Of a DNA stretch of 49,904 nucleotides, positions 24,784 through 33,377 are shown piece after piece. The DNA lies in the NCBI GenBank assembly GCA_030949945.1, contig JAUZRZ010000050.1, positions 1-49,904 on the forward strand, written 5' to 3'. Every line of letters starts with the position of its first letter. Within the stretch, counting starts at the first letter, position 1. The stretch comes from Sulfurimonas sp. GTDB lineage: Bacteria; Campylobacterota; Campylobacteria; Campylobacterales; Sulfurimonadaceae. The notes under the pieces are model-generated. The model ran no database searches and was not told the origin of the DNA. It saw only the letters and a program-made list of their open reading frames with translations. A program made the position numbers and the translations under genes.

Positions 24784-27723
24784 CTACACAAGCTTCAAGT
24801 GGTCACACGCAAGACGAGCCCCAATACCCCAAGCCGAATTCCAAACGTAATTGCTCCAGTTCGAAGCACGAGAACCGGCAAGCACACCACTCGCGCGGTG
24901 CCCACCCAATAGCACTGCTGTAGGAGAATTAGAAGTTGAGTAAATATTACCTCTTCCATCAGCATTTGAACGCCAAGCCCAATCTGCACTTCCATAGCCA
25001 TTCATTAGGTCAGAACCCCAAATCCATTCAACACCAGTTGCTTGTTCGATTCCATATTTAGAAGTTAACTCAGAATAATGTTCAACTTTTCCAACCACAG
25101 TTTCATAGCCATTTGTACTAGAACTTTTACCCTCATTTACACCATAAGCTATGCTTCCAAATTCTGCATAAGAGATAAGTTCTTTTGAATGGGACTTAGC
25201 AATTTCGGCAGCTTGAAACCAAGTGAATTTTCCATAAGTAACAGTACCATCTCCGCCATACTCTAAAGGTATTTTAGGAATAGCTCTACCATTTGCGTCA
25301 GAAACTCCACCAGCAATAGTAAGATTTGCTTTAGAACTACCATTTGCAATGTGCTCACTATTAAGTAAATAAATGTCATACCACTTACCACCAATATAAA
25401 CCATGCCACTAGTTTCAGCAACTGGTCTAAACCAATTCGTCCAAATACTATGAGCATTAATCCCACGAATAGCAACCATATCAGCTTCCGTTTTGTTACC
25501 AGTTGGTGCTTCTGCTATAGCAGTTAAACCATAATGAAACCCACCGATAGTATCTGCGTCTTTGACTGTTTGAATAGCTGTTTTGCTAAAAAAGTAATCT
25601 GTTCCAGCGACTGGAGTTACTACAGTCAATGAAGTTCCATCTACTAAGATTGTTGCTGTTGCTGTTTTTGTTGGGAGGGGGATGCCAGAAGACCCTACTG
25701 GTATTGCCGCTATTGCATTGTCCACTTCTATTTTTGTATACGTTGTAATCTGAGGAGCTTTAGCATTAAGTGCAGCTTGTAACCCAGCGATTGAAGCTAT
25801 GCTAAGAGCGTCTAAAGTACTTTTGTTTATTTTAATAAAATCAACAAGCTCTTGCAAGTCATCAAGGGCTATATCATCACTTGTTAAAATTGTGTTTATT
25901 GAATCTATTAAACCCTTAAGAATCTTACCTTGGTTTGCAGATAGAGCCGAAGTGCTAGAGATAGACAAGAGGTCATCCGCTACTATTGTTAAAGTATCAG
26001 TAAAAACTGCACCAGCTGGAACTGGTGTTAAAACTTGAGTACTAGCTGACTTTGCATTTAAAGCTGTTTGAGTTGCAGTTGAAATAGGTTTAGCGAGGTC
26101 TGTAGTATTATCTACATTTGCTAGTCCAACATCTGTCTTAGCTAAAACTATCGCACCAGTTCTTCCAGCTACACTTAGTACCGCACTATCTGCACCATTA
26201 TAAACATCAAAAGTTGTAGTAGCTGAGTTTGAAAATGTAATCGTATAAGTATCAGTACTCCCAGAGCTTCCATCTCCAGTAGTTCTTATGATTGATGTTA
26301 CAGACACACCAGTAGCACCAGTAGCACCAGTCTCGCCTTGACCAAAAGGTGAACCTACACTCCAGTCTCCAGCTGTAATACTCAATTTAAAATAAATCAT
26401 ATTAGGAGCTTCATCTGTAGATAAATAAGAGAAATCTTTATTTGCTCCATCATAAGCATCTCGACCTAAGATTGTTCCCTGTGCATTAACAGTAAAGGCT
26501 TCACCAATGTCCCCTTTGAGTCCTTGTGGTATTCCAATAGTAAGTGTTCCGCTAAGACTATTATAAGCTACACTTGGTGATTCTGTACTTACAAGCTGAA
26601 CTGATATTACATTTAAAGCAGTAAGTTCATCTCTAAATCCTCGTGCTTCACCTGCAAATCCACTCGCCAATACTGAAAAATCTTCTGCAGCTTGTGCATT
26701 AGCTAGTGCATCAGTTATTAACTGAATATTTGAAGCAACTACATCTATATTTGGTTTATTGATAACAACTGAATCAATATTATCTTTATTTAATGCTACA
26801 TTATCTATGTTTATTTTATTTGCATGAACACCAAGTATGCCTATTAAATCAGAAATAATCCCATCTATATTGGCTTTATTTGCATTCACTGCATTAATAT
26901 TTGCTTCATTAGCATTAACTGCATTTATATTTATCTTGTTTGCATTAACAGCTTCTATTGATATAAGTGAAGCCTCAACATCAATAACCTTTTGAATGTT
27001 TAGATGTAATGCTTCTATAGTCGCTCGCGTATTGTATAAGTACTGGATTTCAGTCTCTTTATCTGCAAGAGCGATAATCTTATCAATATTTTCACCAAGC
27101 GCGATAATATCTCCAACACGATTTGCAAGCACTTCAAGAGCCGAGGTAGTAAGCGTCCAAAAGTACGATGGGTTTTGAACTACTGGTAAACCACCACCAT
27201 AAACAGCTAAAACAATACGGTCAATATTACAAGCACTACCATCTACATCTCGTAAACGAAACAAAGTAGGTAGAGATTCTATAGTTTCATTAATGATATC
27301 TATCTCATAATTTACTATATGCTTTTGAGGGTCTGCCTCATTCGTATTATACGCAGTGATTCCCTCTGTGATTTTTGTATAAAGGGCTGTACAGCTTGCT
27401 ACTTCTTCAATAATTACATTTTGGTCTACATCAAGTGTAGTAAAGTCAATCACAACCACAATCCCACCATTAAGCGTAATCGTAGCACTATGATACGTTA
27501 CCTCTTCTGTGAGATGCTGATTATTTAAAGCAAGGTCAATATCTGTTTTTCTATTACCTAGATAGTTTCCTTTTATTAAATCTTGCGTGATCAAACTAAC
27601 ATCTATAGATGCCAACTGTTCAAGTCTAAGTACTACATCAGTATCAAACAATGCTATTGAACTTTTAATTACTTCTATATTTTCTGCGATTGCATTAATA
27701 TTCTCAATTAAACTTTTTTCCAT
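24784..27723 (-). CDS. DGR-diversified tail fibre (979 aa)
   Basis: An elongated receptor-binding fibre. An N-terminal domain of about 220 residues is followed by a shaft of repeating INAVNANKANI-type units (about 250-330), a collagen-like Gly-x-x run (GETGATGATG, near 465), knob-like segments (DVGLANVDNTTDLAKPISTA), and a C-terminal domain from about 745 with the C-type-lectin/FGE-sulfatase plan (SIWTNWFRP, YDIYLLNSEH, TGVEWIWGSD, LLGGHRASGV, ARLACDH). Variable region 1 codes residues about 935-974. Mutable residues replace template Asn at H-R-A-S, V-L, N-W-S, S-A-W-G. It is expressed from an operon starting at 28247. Intact. Confidence 0.88.
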   Translation of the reverse strand: MEKSLIENINAIAENIEVIKSSIALFDTDVVLRLEQLASIDVSLITQDLIKGNYLGNRKTDIDLALNNQHLTEEVTYHSATITLNGGIVVVIDFTTLDVDQNVIIEEVASCTALYTKITEGITAYNTNEADPQKHIVNYEIDIINETIESLPTLFRLRDVDGSACNIDRIVLAVYGGGLPVVQNPSYFWTLTTSALEVLANRVGDIIALGENIDKIIALADKETEIQYLYNTRATIEALHLNIQKVIDVEASLISIEAVNANKININAVNANEANINAVNANKANIDGIISDLIGILGVHANKINIDNVALNKDNIDSVVINKPNIDVVASNIQLITDALANAQAAEDFSVLASGFAGEARGFRDELTALNVISVQLVSTESPSVAYNSLSGTLTIGIPQGLKGDIGEAFTVNAQGTILGRDAYDGANKDFSYLSTDEAPNMIYFKLSITAGDWSVGSPFGQGETGATGATGVSVTSIIRTTGDGSSGSTDTYTITFSNSATTTFDVYNGADSAVLSVAGRTGAIVLAKTDVGLANVDNTTDLAKPISTATQTALNAKSASTQVLTPVPAGAVFTDTLTIVADDLLSISSTSALSANQGKILKGLIDSINTILTSDDIALDDLQELVDFIKINKSTLDALSIASIAGLQAALNAKAPQITTYTKIEVDNAIAAIPVGSSGIPLPTKTATATILVDGTSLTVVTPVAGTDYFFSKTAIQTVKDADTIGGFHYGLTAIAEAPTGNKTEADMVAIRGINAHSIWTNWFRPVAETSGMVYIGGKWYDIYLLNSEHIANGSSKANLTIAGGVSDANGRAIPKIPLEYGGDGTVTYGKFTWFQAAEIAKSHSKELISYAEFGSIAYGVNEGKSSSTNGYETVVGKVEHYSELTSKYGIEQATGVEWIWGSDLMNGYGSADWAWRSNADGRGNIYSTSNSPTAVLLGGHRASGVLAGSRASNWSNYVWNSAWGIGARLACDHLKLV
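24803..24921 (-). repeat. DGR variable region 1 (VR1)
   Basis: A 119-bp copy of the template repeat at the 3' end of the fibre gene, offset by 504 bp. All 12 mismatches correspond to adenines of the template. The 24 bp at the 3' end (initiation-of-homing side) are identical to the template. Confidence 0.93.
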
Positions 27724-28247
27724 TATATTACTCCTAGTGTTGCTAAATATTCATCCATCAATCGAACTATGTCGATGGTTGATGTTGTATATTTTATTTC
27801 GTCTGCATAGTATTCGTAAAGATTTACTAAGTCTTTTTCAGTATTTGTAAAGTATGGATTTTCCCCAGTGAAATAAATATTAAGTTTTTCCACGAAAGAG
27901 GCACTAAGCGATATTTCATCTTCATTTTTGATCTCAACTATTCCAGCATAACAAGCAATTTGCAGTAGTGATATAAGGTCATGTGGAGTATTTGCAAAAG
28001 AAGTATGGACTTTAAAGTTAAAATTAAGTCCATTAGGAAGCGTAAGCTTATATGTTGAGAGAATATTTATATAATTATTCTCTTTTAATTCTATTTGAAA
28101 AATATCTGTATCAAGTACGATGGTTTCATCAAGAAAATAGCCAGTATTATCTATGATTACATTACCTAATGAGTCTACAAGTTGTAGAGTAATAGTATTT
28201 TCTATAGATAAACCTAGTTTAGCAATAGTTAGTGTAACCGTTCTCAT
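27723..28247 (-). CDS. 174-aa tail-fibre operon protein (unknown)
   Basis: The protein begins with beta-rich segments (TLTIAKLGLSIENTITLQLV; TDIFQIELKENNYINILSTY) and ends in helices with acidic residues (KDLVNLYEYYADEIKYTTST). It precedes the fibre and overlaps it by one base (ATGA-type junction), so they are made together. A baseplate or fibre-attachment protein is plausible; no family is recognised. First gene of the operon under the third shared promoter. Confidence 0.55.
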   Translation of the reverse strand: MRTVTLTIAKLGLSIENTITLQLVDSLGNVIIDNTGYFLDETIVLDTDIFQIELKENNYINILSTYKLTLPNGLNFNFKVHTSFANTPHDLISLLQIACYAGIVEIKNEDEISLSASFVEKLNIYFTGENPYFTNTEKDLVNLYEYYADEIKYTTSTIDIVRLMDEYLATLGVI

Positions 28248-28277
28248 ACAATACCTTCTATGAATTTTATAAGAACG

Positions 28278-28318
28278 ATTTTAGCTACATTAATCTGACT
28301 AAGTGGGGGGTGTATTTA
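28278..28318 (-). promoter_or_regulatory. shared phage promoter, copy 3 (fibre/DGR operon)
   Basis: On the minus strand TAAATACACCCCCCACTT is followed after 17 nt by TAAAAT (28278-28283), about 30 nt before the first ATG. The box starts directly behind the stop of the large terminase gene. Confidence 0.65.
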
Positions 28319-28324
28319 TATGTT

Positions 28325-29875
28325 TTATATTCTCCAAGAGTTTCCTCTATGTATATTTCTTCTAACATTAGAGACAATAGAAGAAGTTTTTTTCTTCGTA
28401 CTCTTAGCTGATACAAAAGCATTCACAACAACATTAGCTATGGTTTCCATACAGTCATCTTGTTTAGAATCTTTCTCAGGATGAAAGCCTAGAAACTCAA
28501 TCTTTACTTGTTCAGCACCAACACCACCAACGACAAAGCGTATTTGATGGTTTTTTAAACAGGTGATACTTTGGTCTATCTTTTGGTTCTTGCTAATCTT
28601 AGTCTTAGGATTAAACAAAACCACTCTATTTGTAAGTATAGGCTTACCCTCACTCTTCAAGCGATAATTCACTCTTTGTATCTCTTTTTTAAGATACTGC
28701 TCAGTAATAATACCACCACCGCTTGACTCCATAAACACAGGAACCCCTTGGTTGTTCATCATCACTTCTATAATCTGTCGTATAAATTCTTCATTGGACC
28801 ACTTGCCAAACCATGTTCCATAAACATTAAACAACTCTATTCTTTGCTCACTTAAACTCACTCCAACAAGACTTATAGCCCTATTATCACTTGTCTCTTT
28901 TATACTTTGTGCTGGGTCAATAGATATACACTTGTTATCGCTAGATATTTCCCACGAAGCAATGCTTGTAAAGTCTTCATCTTTTACATAGCCAGTCTCT
29001 ATAGTACGAGGGTCTTGCATATACTGAGAGTACCAATCTTCTTTCATAACATTTTTCTGACGTGCTAAAGCTTCAACTGTCTCAAAGTGATTATTAAGTG
29101 GTTCATTCGCTTTGCGGTAGTAATGGTAGTCAAAGAAGTCGTAGTCAATAGCCTTGTCTTCTATACCTGTAAGATTTATATGTGTCCATACGTCGGGTTC
29201 ATTTTCTAAGAGATAGCCTACAAGGTCATCTTCGTGAAGTCTTTGCATAATCACAATGATGGCAGAGTTAGGGTCGTCTTTTCTAAGTCGTGAAGAGATA
29301 GAACCCTTGTAAAAGTTCTTAACCAAGTCACGCGTAGCCTTAGAGTTCTTTTCTATAGCTTTCATTGGGTCATCTATAATGACAACATTTCCGTGAAAAC
29401 CTGTAATACCACCACCAACAGTAGTACTAAACATGCCACCTTTTTGTTCTAAGTACCATTCTTTATCCGCTGTTTTTCTACCAAGTGCTATATTCTCAAA
29501 TACTTTTTTATAAGAAGTGGAAGTTATAAGTTCCTTAACTTCGGCTGGTGTTTTAGTGGCAAGGTCATCGGAGTAAGAGGTATATATAACTCTTTTTTTA
29601 GGTGCATTCCCAAGAAACCACGAAACAAAAAGACGTACTGCAAATTCTGTTTTTCCATACGCTGGAGGTACGTTTATAATAAGCCTAGTAACTTCACCAC
29701 TTGCAACCTTCATAAGTGCTTTACATAAAAGAGTATGGTACCATGACTCTAAAAGTGGAGTCTCATACTCTTCTTCAAATATATAGCGCGAGTAATGCAG
29801 CAAATCTTTTCTACACATCGCTAAGCGAATAGGCTCAGCTTTTTTCTTGGCATGAGCCTTTGCTATATCACTCAT
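28325..29875 (-). CDS. terL: terminase large subunit
   Basis: The 516-aa protein has an ATPase half with Walker A-like NVPPAYGKTEF (about residue 70), Walker B VVIIDDPMK, the coupling motif IIVIMQRLHEDDL, and a C-terminal RNase H-like nuclease half starting CISIDPAQSIKETSDNRA with acidic residues near VFMESSGGG. This is the motor that cuts and pumps DNA into the procapsid through the portal. Length is normal for the family. It lies downstream of SSB, away from the portal. A small-subunit gene is not adjacent; 997-1677 is a candidate. Confidence 0.9.
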   Translation of the reverse strand: MSDIAKAHAKKKAEPIRLAMCRKDLLHYSRYIFEEEYETPLLESWYHTLLCKALMKVASGEVTRLIINVPPAYGKTEFAVRLFVSWFLGNAPKKRVIYTSYSDDLATKTPAEVKELITSTSYKKVFENIALGRKTADKEWYLEQKGGMFSTTVGGGITGFHGNVVIIDDPMKAIEKNSKATRDLVKNFYKGSISSRLRKDDPNSAIIVIMQRLHEDDLVGYLLENEPDVWTHINLTGIEDKAIDYDFFDYHYYRKANEPLNNHFETVEALARQKNVMKEDWYSQYMQDPRTIETGYVKDEDFTSIASWEISSDNKCISIDPAQSIKETSDNRAISLVGVSLSEQRIELFNVYGTWFGKWSNEEFIRQIIEVMMNNQGVPVFMESSGGGIITEQYLKKEIQRVNYRLKSEGKPILTNRVVLFNPKTKISKNQKIDQSITCLKNHQIRFVVGGVGAEQVKIEFLGFHPEKDSKQDDCMETIANVVVNAFVSAKSTKKKTSSIVSNVRRNIHRGNSWRI

Positions 29876-29878
29876 AAG

Positions 29879-30427
29879 TTAAAAAGGAATCTCATCTTCA
29901 TCAACATCAATAGCTTGTGTTTGCGTAGCTGGAATGGTTTCTCTCGTATCATTAGCTGTATCGTAAGTAGGATTAGCTTGCTGCTGATACTGTGAGTCTT
30001 GCGTAGTTGGTTTTCTATAAGGCTGTGCCACAACATTATATAAAAGATTAGGATTAACTAACTTTGCGTCATCATCTACACTAAAAAGTGTGAAATAGAT
30101 ATTTTCCTTAGAAACAAAAGGGTCAAATAACTTAGCTCTTTTATATTTAAGTCCACCATCGCTTACAGCATCTTTAATATTCCCAACAATCACTGATGGT
30201 ATAGACTCCCCACGATTAGAAAAGTTAGCCCAAATATGATAATCAGGATACTCACTCTTACCATCTGCAATTGCACCAGTAACAGCACCACTAGGATACT
30301 TAACCTTATTTACTGAAATCGTAAGTTTCTTTCTTTGTGTTAAAGTACGAATATCTAACATAATCAAAGGCACATCAACACCATCTTTTTTATAACTACT
30401 CTTGTAAACTGTTCCTATATTTGCCAT
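29879..30427 (-). CDS. ssb: single-stranded DNA-binding protein (phage type)
   Basis: I take the ATG at 30427 (MANIGTVYKSSYKK), preceded by GAAGGAGAAGTAAG; a longer frame from 30463 would overlap the previous gene with an unlikely KRKRNLRRRSK start. The 182-aa protein has an OB-like beta-rich N-terminal part with LTISVNKVKYPSGAVTGAIA, a Gln/Asn/Pro-rich linker, and the acidic tip DVDEDEIPF. That last motif is the hallmark C-terminal peptide of SSB proteins, through which they recruit replication partners. It is in an operon with the helicase, as expected for replication. Confidence 0.75.
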   Translation of the reverse strand: MANIGTVYKSSYKKDGVDVPLIMLDIRTLTQRKKLTISVNKVKYPSGAVTGAIADGKSEYPDYHIWANFSNRGESIPSVIVGNIKDAVSDGGLKYKRAKLFDPFVSKENIYFTLFSVDDDAKLVNPNLLYNVVAQPYRKPTTQDSQYQQQANPTYDTANDTRETIPATQTQAIDVDEDEIPF

Positions 30428-30428
30428 C

Positions 30429-31292
30429 TTACTTCTCCTTCTTAAATTTCGCTTTCGCTTCATTTTTCAAGTTCCAAGAGTCACAAGCGAAACGAGAACC
30501 AATGCTCCAATCCGAATTCCAAACGTAACTGCTCCATTTCGAAGCACGAGAACCGGCATACACACCATGCGCGCGGTGCCCACCCAATATCACTGCTAAA
30601 TCATCTTGGCTATTGTGCTTGTCCTTACTCCAAACCCATATAACACCAGTAGCTTGCTCAATCCCATATCTTGATGTAAAGTCCTCTATATGCTTGATAA
30701 TTCCATCATCTTTATCTTCAGCACTTACACCTTCTTTAACTCCATACATAGCTTTTCTAAACTCTTTTTGAGTTAATAAGCGTTTTTTGTGTGACTTAGC
30801 AATTCTATCAACTACATCACCTTTAAGACTTTCTTCATCAACTGGTATTTTTCTACCCTTGTAATTATTACCAGCAGCTATGCTTAGATTTGCTTTTGAT
30901 GTACCATTATCTTTATGCTCACTATTAAGTAAATAAATATCTACCCATATTTTAAGCTTAGGAATAAATACCATACCCTCTGGATTACACTTAGGTCGAT
31001 GTTTTTTGCCCCATATTGAATAGTTATTAATCCCAGCTATTTTAGTTGCTGATTTTTCATTAATATTATTAATAGCCTTAAAATCTTCAGGGATAAGTCC
31101 ATAATGAAAACCACCGATAAGCTTAAACATTTTAAGTTTTTTAAACTCTGAAAGAATAAAATTATTATCTCTTTTATTTTTATGTATGTAATAATCAGTA
31201 CCAGCTGTTTTAACTATACAATCACTATCATTTAATGATAATTGCTTACCATTAACCTCTATCGTATATGAATTTGTTTTTTTTATATTCAT
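30429..31292 (-). CDS. second DGR target protein, stand-alone variable lectin/FGE-like domain (287 aa)
   Basis: Apart from about 65 N-terminal residues (IKKTNSYTIEVNGKQLSLND), the protein is the same domain as the fibre C-terminus: GGFHYGL, NYSIWGKKHRP, WVDIYLLNSEH, SKANLSIAAG, RYGIEQATGVIWVWSKD, VILGGHRAHGVYAGSRASKW and RFACDSW. Variable region 2 codes residues about 232-271, with His, His, Tyr, Ser, Ser, Asp, Ser in place of template Asn. A basic tail (KNEAKAKFKKEK) follows. It is placed between ssb and the helicase, outside the tail genes and 6.2 kb from the template, so it may be a late insertion or a soluble decoy or receptor protein. Intact. Confidence 0.8.
   Translation of the reverse strand: MNIKKTNSYTIEVNGKQLSLNDSDCIVKTAGTDYYIHKNKRDNNFILSEFKKLKMFKLIGGFHYGLIPEDFKAINNINEKSATKIAGINNYSIWGKKHRPKCNPEGMVFIPKLKIWVDIYLLNSEHKDNGTSKANLSIAAGNNYKGRKIPVDEESLKGDVVDRIAKSHKKRLLTQKEFRKAMYGVKEGVSAEDKDDGIIKHIEDFTSRYGIEQATGVIWVWSKDKHNSQDDLAVILGGHRAHGVYAGSRASKWSSYVWNSDWSIGSRFACDSWNLKNEAKAKFKKEK
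30481..30597 (-). repeat. DGR variable region 2 (VR2)
   Basis: Second copy of the template repeat, 6,182 bp away. Within the variable part (TR 24323-24414) all 8 mismatches fall at template adenines. Six other mismatches (TR 24304, 24307, 24309, 24315, 24316, 24322) are clustered at the 3' end, the initiation-of-mutagenic-homing side. Confidence 0.88.
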
Positions 31293-31293
31293 T

Positions 31294-31359
31294 CTACTTC
31301 TCCTTTTTTAATCTAGCTTTACGCTTTTTTCTTAGTTTCTGTTTTTCACTTGATTTCAT
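31294..31359 (-). CDS. 21-aa highly basic peptide
   Basis: MKSSEKQKLRKKRKARLKKE plus a final Lys, with an AAAAAAGGAAAATAAAATT leader and a stop 2 nt before the ATG of the VR2 gene, whose own site lies inside its end. Over half Lys/Arg. It may bind nucleic acid or act as a translational leader. The frame could be fortuitous in A-rich DNA. Confidence 0.35.
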   Translation of the reverse strand: MKSSEKQKLRKKRKARLKKEK

Positions 31360-31375
31360 AATTTTATTTTCCTTT

Positions 31376-31389
31376 TTTCCCGTGGGAAA
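31376..31389. promoter_or_regulatory. dispersed palindrome site 3 (TTTCCCGTGGGAAA)
   Basis: Only copy of TTTCCC-N2-GGGAAA outside a long gene: it sits in the short gap after the helicase gene. Confidence 0.45.
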
Positions 31390-31393
31390 GTTT

Positions 31394-32738
31394 CTAAAAT
31401 GTCGGCATACTAAAATCAGACTCTTCTTCTGTAGTCGCTGGTATTGTCTCATATGCAGTCTCAATTACCTTAGCCTTTGGTCTTCTATATTTATCGAGTG
31501 GCTTACAAGCATTTCCATGCTCATCTATTTCAACTCTATAGAAGTCACTTGTCTCAGGTACAAACATCAAATGTTGTTTAGGGTGTTTATGCGTATCTTT
31601 ATTTTTATTCCAGATAACAGTACGCATTTCATCTTCATTATCTTTACCATTAGTTTTCATAAGATGAAACCATACATAGGCTTCATGGTCTGCATTCATA
31701 GAACCCTTAACACTAATTATGCTAGATTTTAAATCTTCTTTAGAACTTTGAACAACAACGATGATAGGTATTTTTAACTCCTTACTAAGTTTTCCAAGTC
31801 GTGAAAACATTTCAGATATTCTGCGTTCATCTGTTTTTAAGTCAGGGTTATTATTTGTCATTCTCATCATAGAGTCAAGTGCTACGAGTTTAATCCCATA
31901 AAGCTTATGTTGGAGTCGTATCTCTGCAATAATTGCACCAACATCATAAATGCTATCAAAGGTAAATATATTGTCTATGTTTCCATCAAAAGAACCATCA
32001 AGCTGTTGTTGTTCTACGTTCTCATCATATAAATCTTCGCCAAACTCCATACTCCCAAACATAACAGGGTACTCTTTAGAAAGGTTTTCTATCAAACGCG
32101 TAAGCACAAAGGTTTTACCGCTCTGTTTAAGTCCACTTATAAAAAAATAAACCCTCATTTCGTATACCTTTATTCCCTTGTTTATCTGTCAAAACAGTAT
32201 CTATAAAGGGTATGCCTGTTTTTATTCTTTGTACTGGTGGTTGTGCTTTACGCAACTTTCTAACTTCTGAAAGTCGAGTAGTTGAAGAAGTCTTATTTAA
32301 CTTTTCATATCCATCAAGTGAGTTCTGTACCATTTGAGAGATAGCTTCTGCGCTCGTGTTTTCATCACTCAGCATTTTAGATATTTCTAAGTGCAAGAGA
32401 TTAAGCATTTTTTTATGATACGTTTCTTTAAGTAAAGATATTTGCTCTAAAAGTACACTTTGAGGTACTTGCTTTTGAGCCATCACATGCAAAAGTAAGT
32501 TTTGAGGGTTTTGTACTCCAGCTTTTTGCATGTAAGAGAGTATCACGCTATCATCAAAGGCAATATCTCCATCAACACAAACACTTATAACCTCAAACAT
32601 AATTCTTTGGTCTTGGTCTTCAAAGTAGTCTTTGTTAATTCCACTTGCAAAGACTGCTCTTAAGTCAATCTCTCCAAAATCATTTGCACTTAAAATAGAT
32701 GAAAGTACTAATGTTCTAATATTCTCTATCGTGTTCAT
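31394..32738 (-). CDS. DnaB-type replicative helicase, one frame break
   Basis: The N-terminal frame (203 aa) holds the DnaB N-domain (LVLSSILSANDFGEIDLRAV; DDSVILSYMQKAG) and reaches TGIPFIDTVLTDKQGNKGIR followed by NEGLFF. The second frame continues FISGLKQSGKTFVLTRLIEN (Walker A GLKQSGKT), then IKLVALDSMMRM (Walker B) and IPIIVVVQSSKED (Q motif). Removing one A from the A7 run at 32141-32147 fuses them into 447 aa, the normal length for phage DnaB-like helicases. It unwinds DNA at the fork with the DnaG primase encoded at 41248. The C-terminal acidic tail resembles that of SSB partners. Confidence 0.82.
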
Positions 32739-32930
32739 ACCGTTTCTCCTTCCATTGAAATACTATGGCTATCTATCCAACTATAAATATCTACTTTTTT
32801 TATAAAACACGAATCCACCAATTTTAGAATATGGAATCTTTTTATCTGCTCTATACTTAGCTTGTGACTTCTTAGAGATTCCAAGTGCTTCTTCAAGTGT
32901 TTGTGTATTGAAGTATTTTTCATCAGTCAT
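32735..32930 (-). CDS. small helix-turn-helix protein, one frame break
   Basis: The correct reading starts at ATG 32930: MTDEKYFNTQTLEEALGISK, then KSQAKYRADKKIPYSKIGGF and VFYKK. As written it ends SRYL; dropping one T of the T7 run (32795-32801) continues VDIYSWIDSHSISMEGETV, overlapping the helicase ATG by 4 nt. The pattern T-L-E-E-A-L-G-I-S-x-x-S-x-x-x-Y-R followed by a wing (IPYSKIGGFVFYKKVDIYSWI) is that of HTH_17/excisionase-like DNA-binding proteins. An in-frame alternative starting at 32923 uses another phase for the first part and is less plausible. Confidence 0.6.
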
Positions 32931-32981
32931 TAGTAAAATCCTATCTTTAAATCACCTAGTAGCTTGACACCTACTAAATTC

Positions 32982-33377
32982 TCATTTTTTAAGTTTGCGT
33001 AAAAAGGTTGGTAGTTTTTTTAGTAGATATTTAAAATCGGTATCTATTTTTAGATAAATAATGTTGCATACTTTTATATACTCAAACATATCAAAAGCAA
33101 AAGCATTCGGGTTATTTTTTTTAAACATTATCCGAGTGTTAAAGAGATCCTTTTCCATAGAAGCAACTTCAGCTAATGCACCCATCTGAATATAATCATC
33201 AAGACTTGTTATTTTTTGCTTAGCTTCATCACATAAAACATCTTTATAAATATATGATATTTTTCGTATAACAACTATCTTATGAGGGTATCTCTCTCTT
33301 AGGTCGGCAGAGCTATACCCTAAGTCTAAGGAATCAATCTCTTTAAGAACAATGAGATTATCAAGTAATCTCATCAT
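32982..33377 (-). CDS. 131-aa replication-operon protein, unknown
   Basis: A helical, Lys/Leu/Ile-rich protein: MRLLDNLIVLKEIDSLDLGY, SADLRERYPHKIVVIRKISY, then EVASMEKDLFNTRIMFKKNN and a C-terminal basic end (KKLPTFLRKLKK). No motif recognised. It overlaps the upstream gene by 4 nt. Position just ahead of the helicase would suit a helicase loader or initiation factor, but there is no P-loop, so this is only context. Confidence 0.5.
   Translation of the reverse strand: MMRLLDNLIVLKEIDSLDLGYSSADLRERYPHKIVVIRKISYIYKDVLCDEAKQKITSLDDYIQMGALAEVASMEKDLFNTRIMFKKNNPNAFAFDMFEYIKVCNIIYLKIDTDFKYLLKKLPTFLRKLKK

Noticed and set aside
32735..32923. A 62-aa protein starting at 32923
   Set aside because: Its first half is the wrong phase; the frame from 32930 with one base removed at the T7 run gives a recognisable HTH protein.
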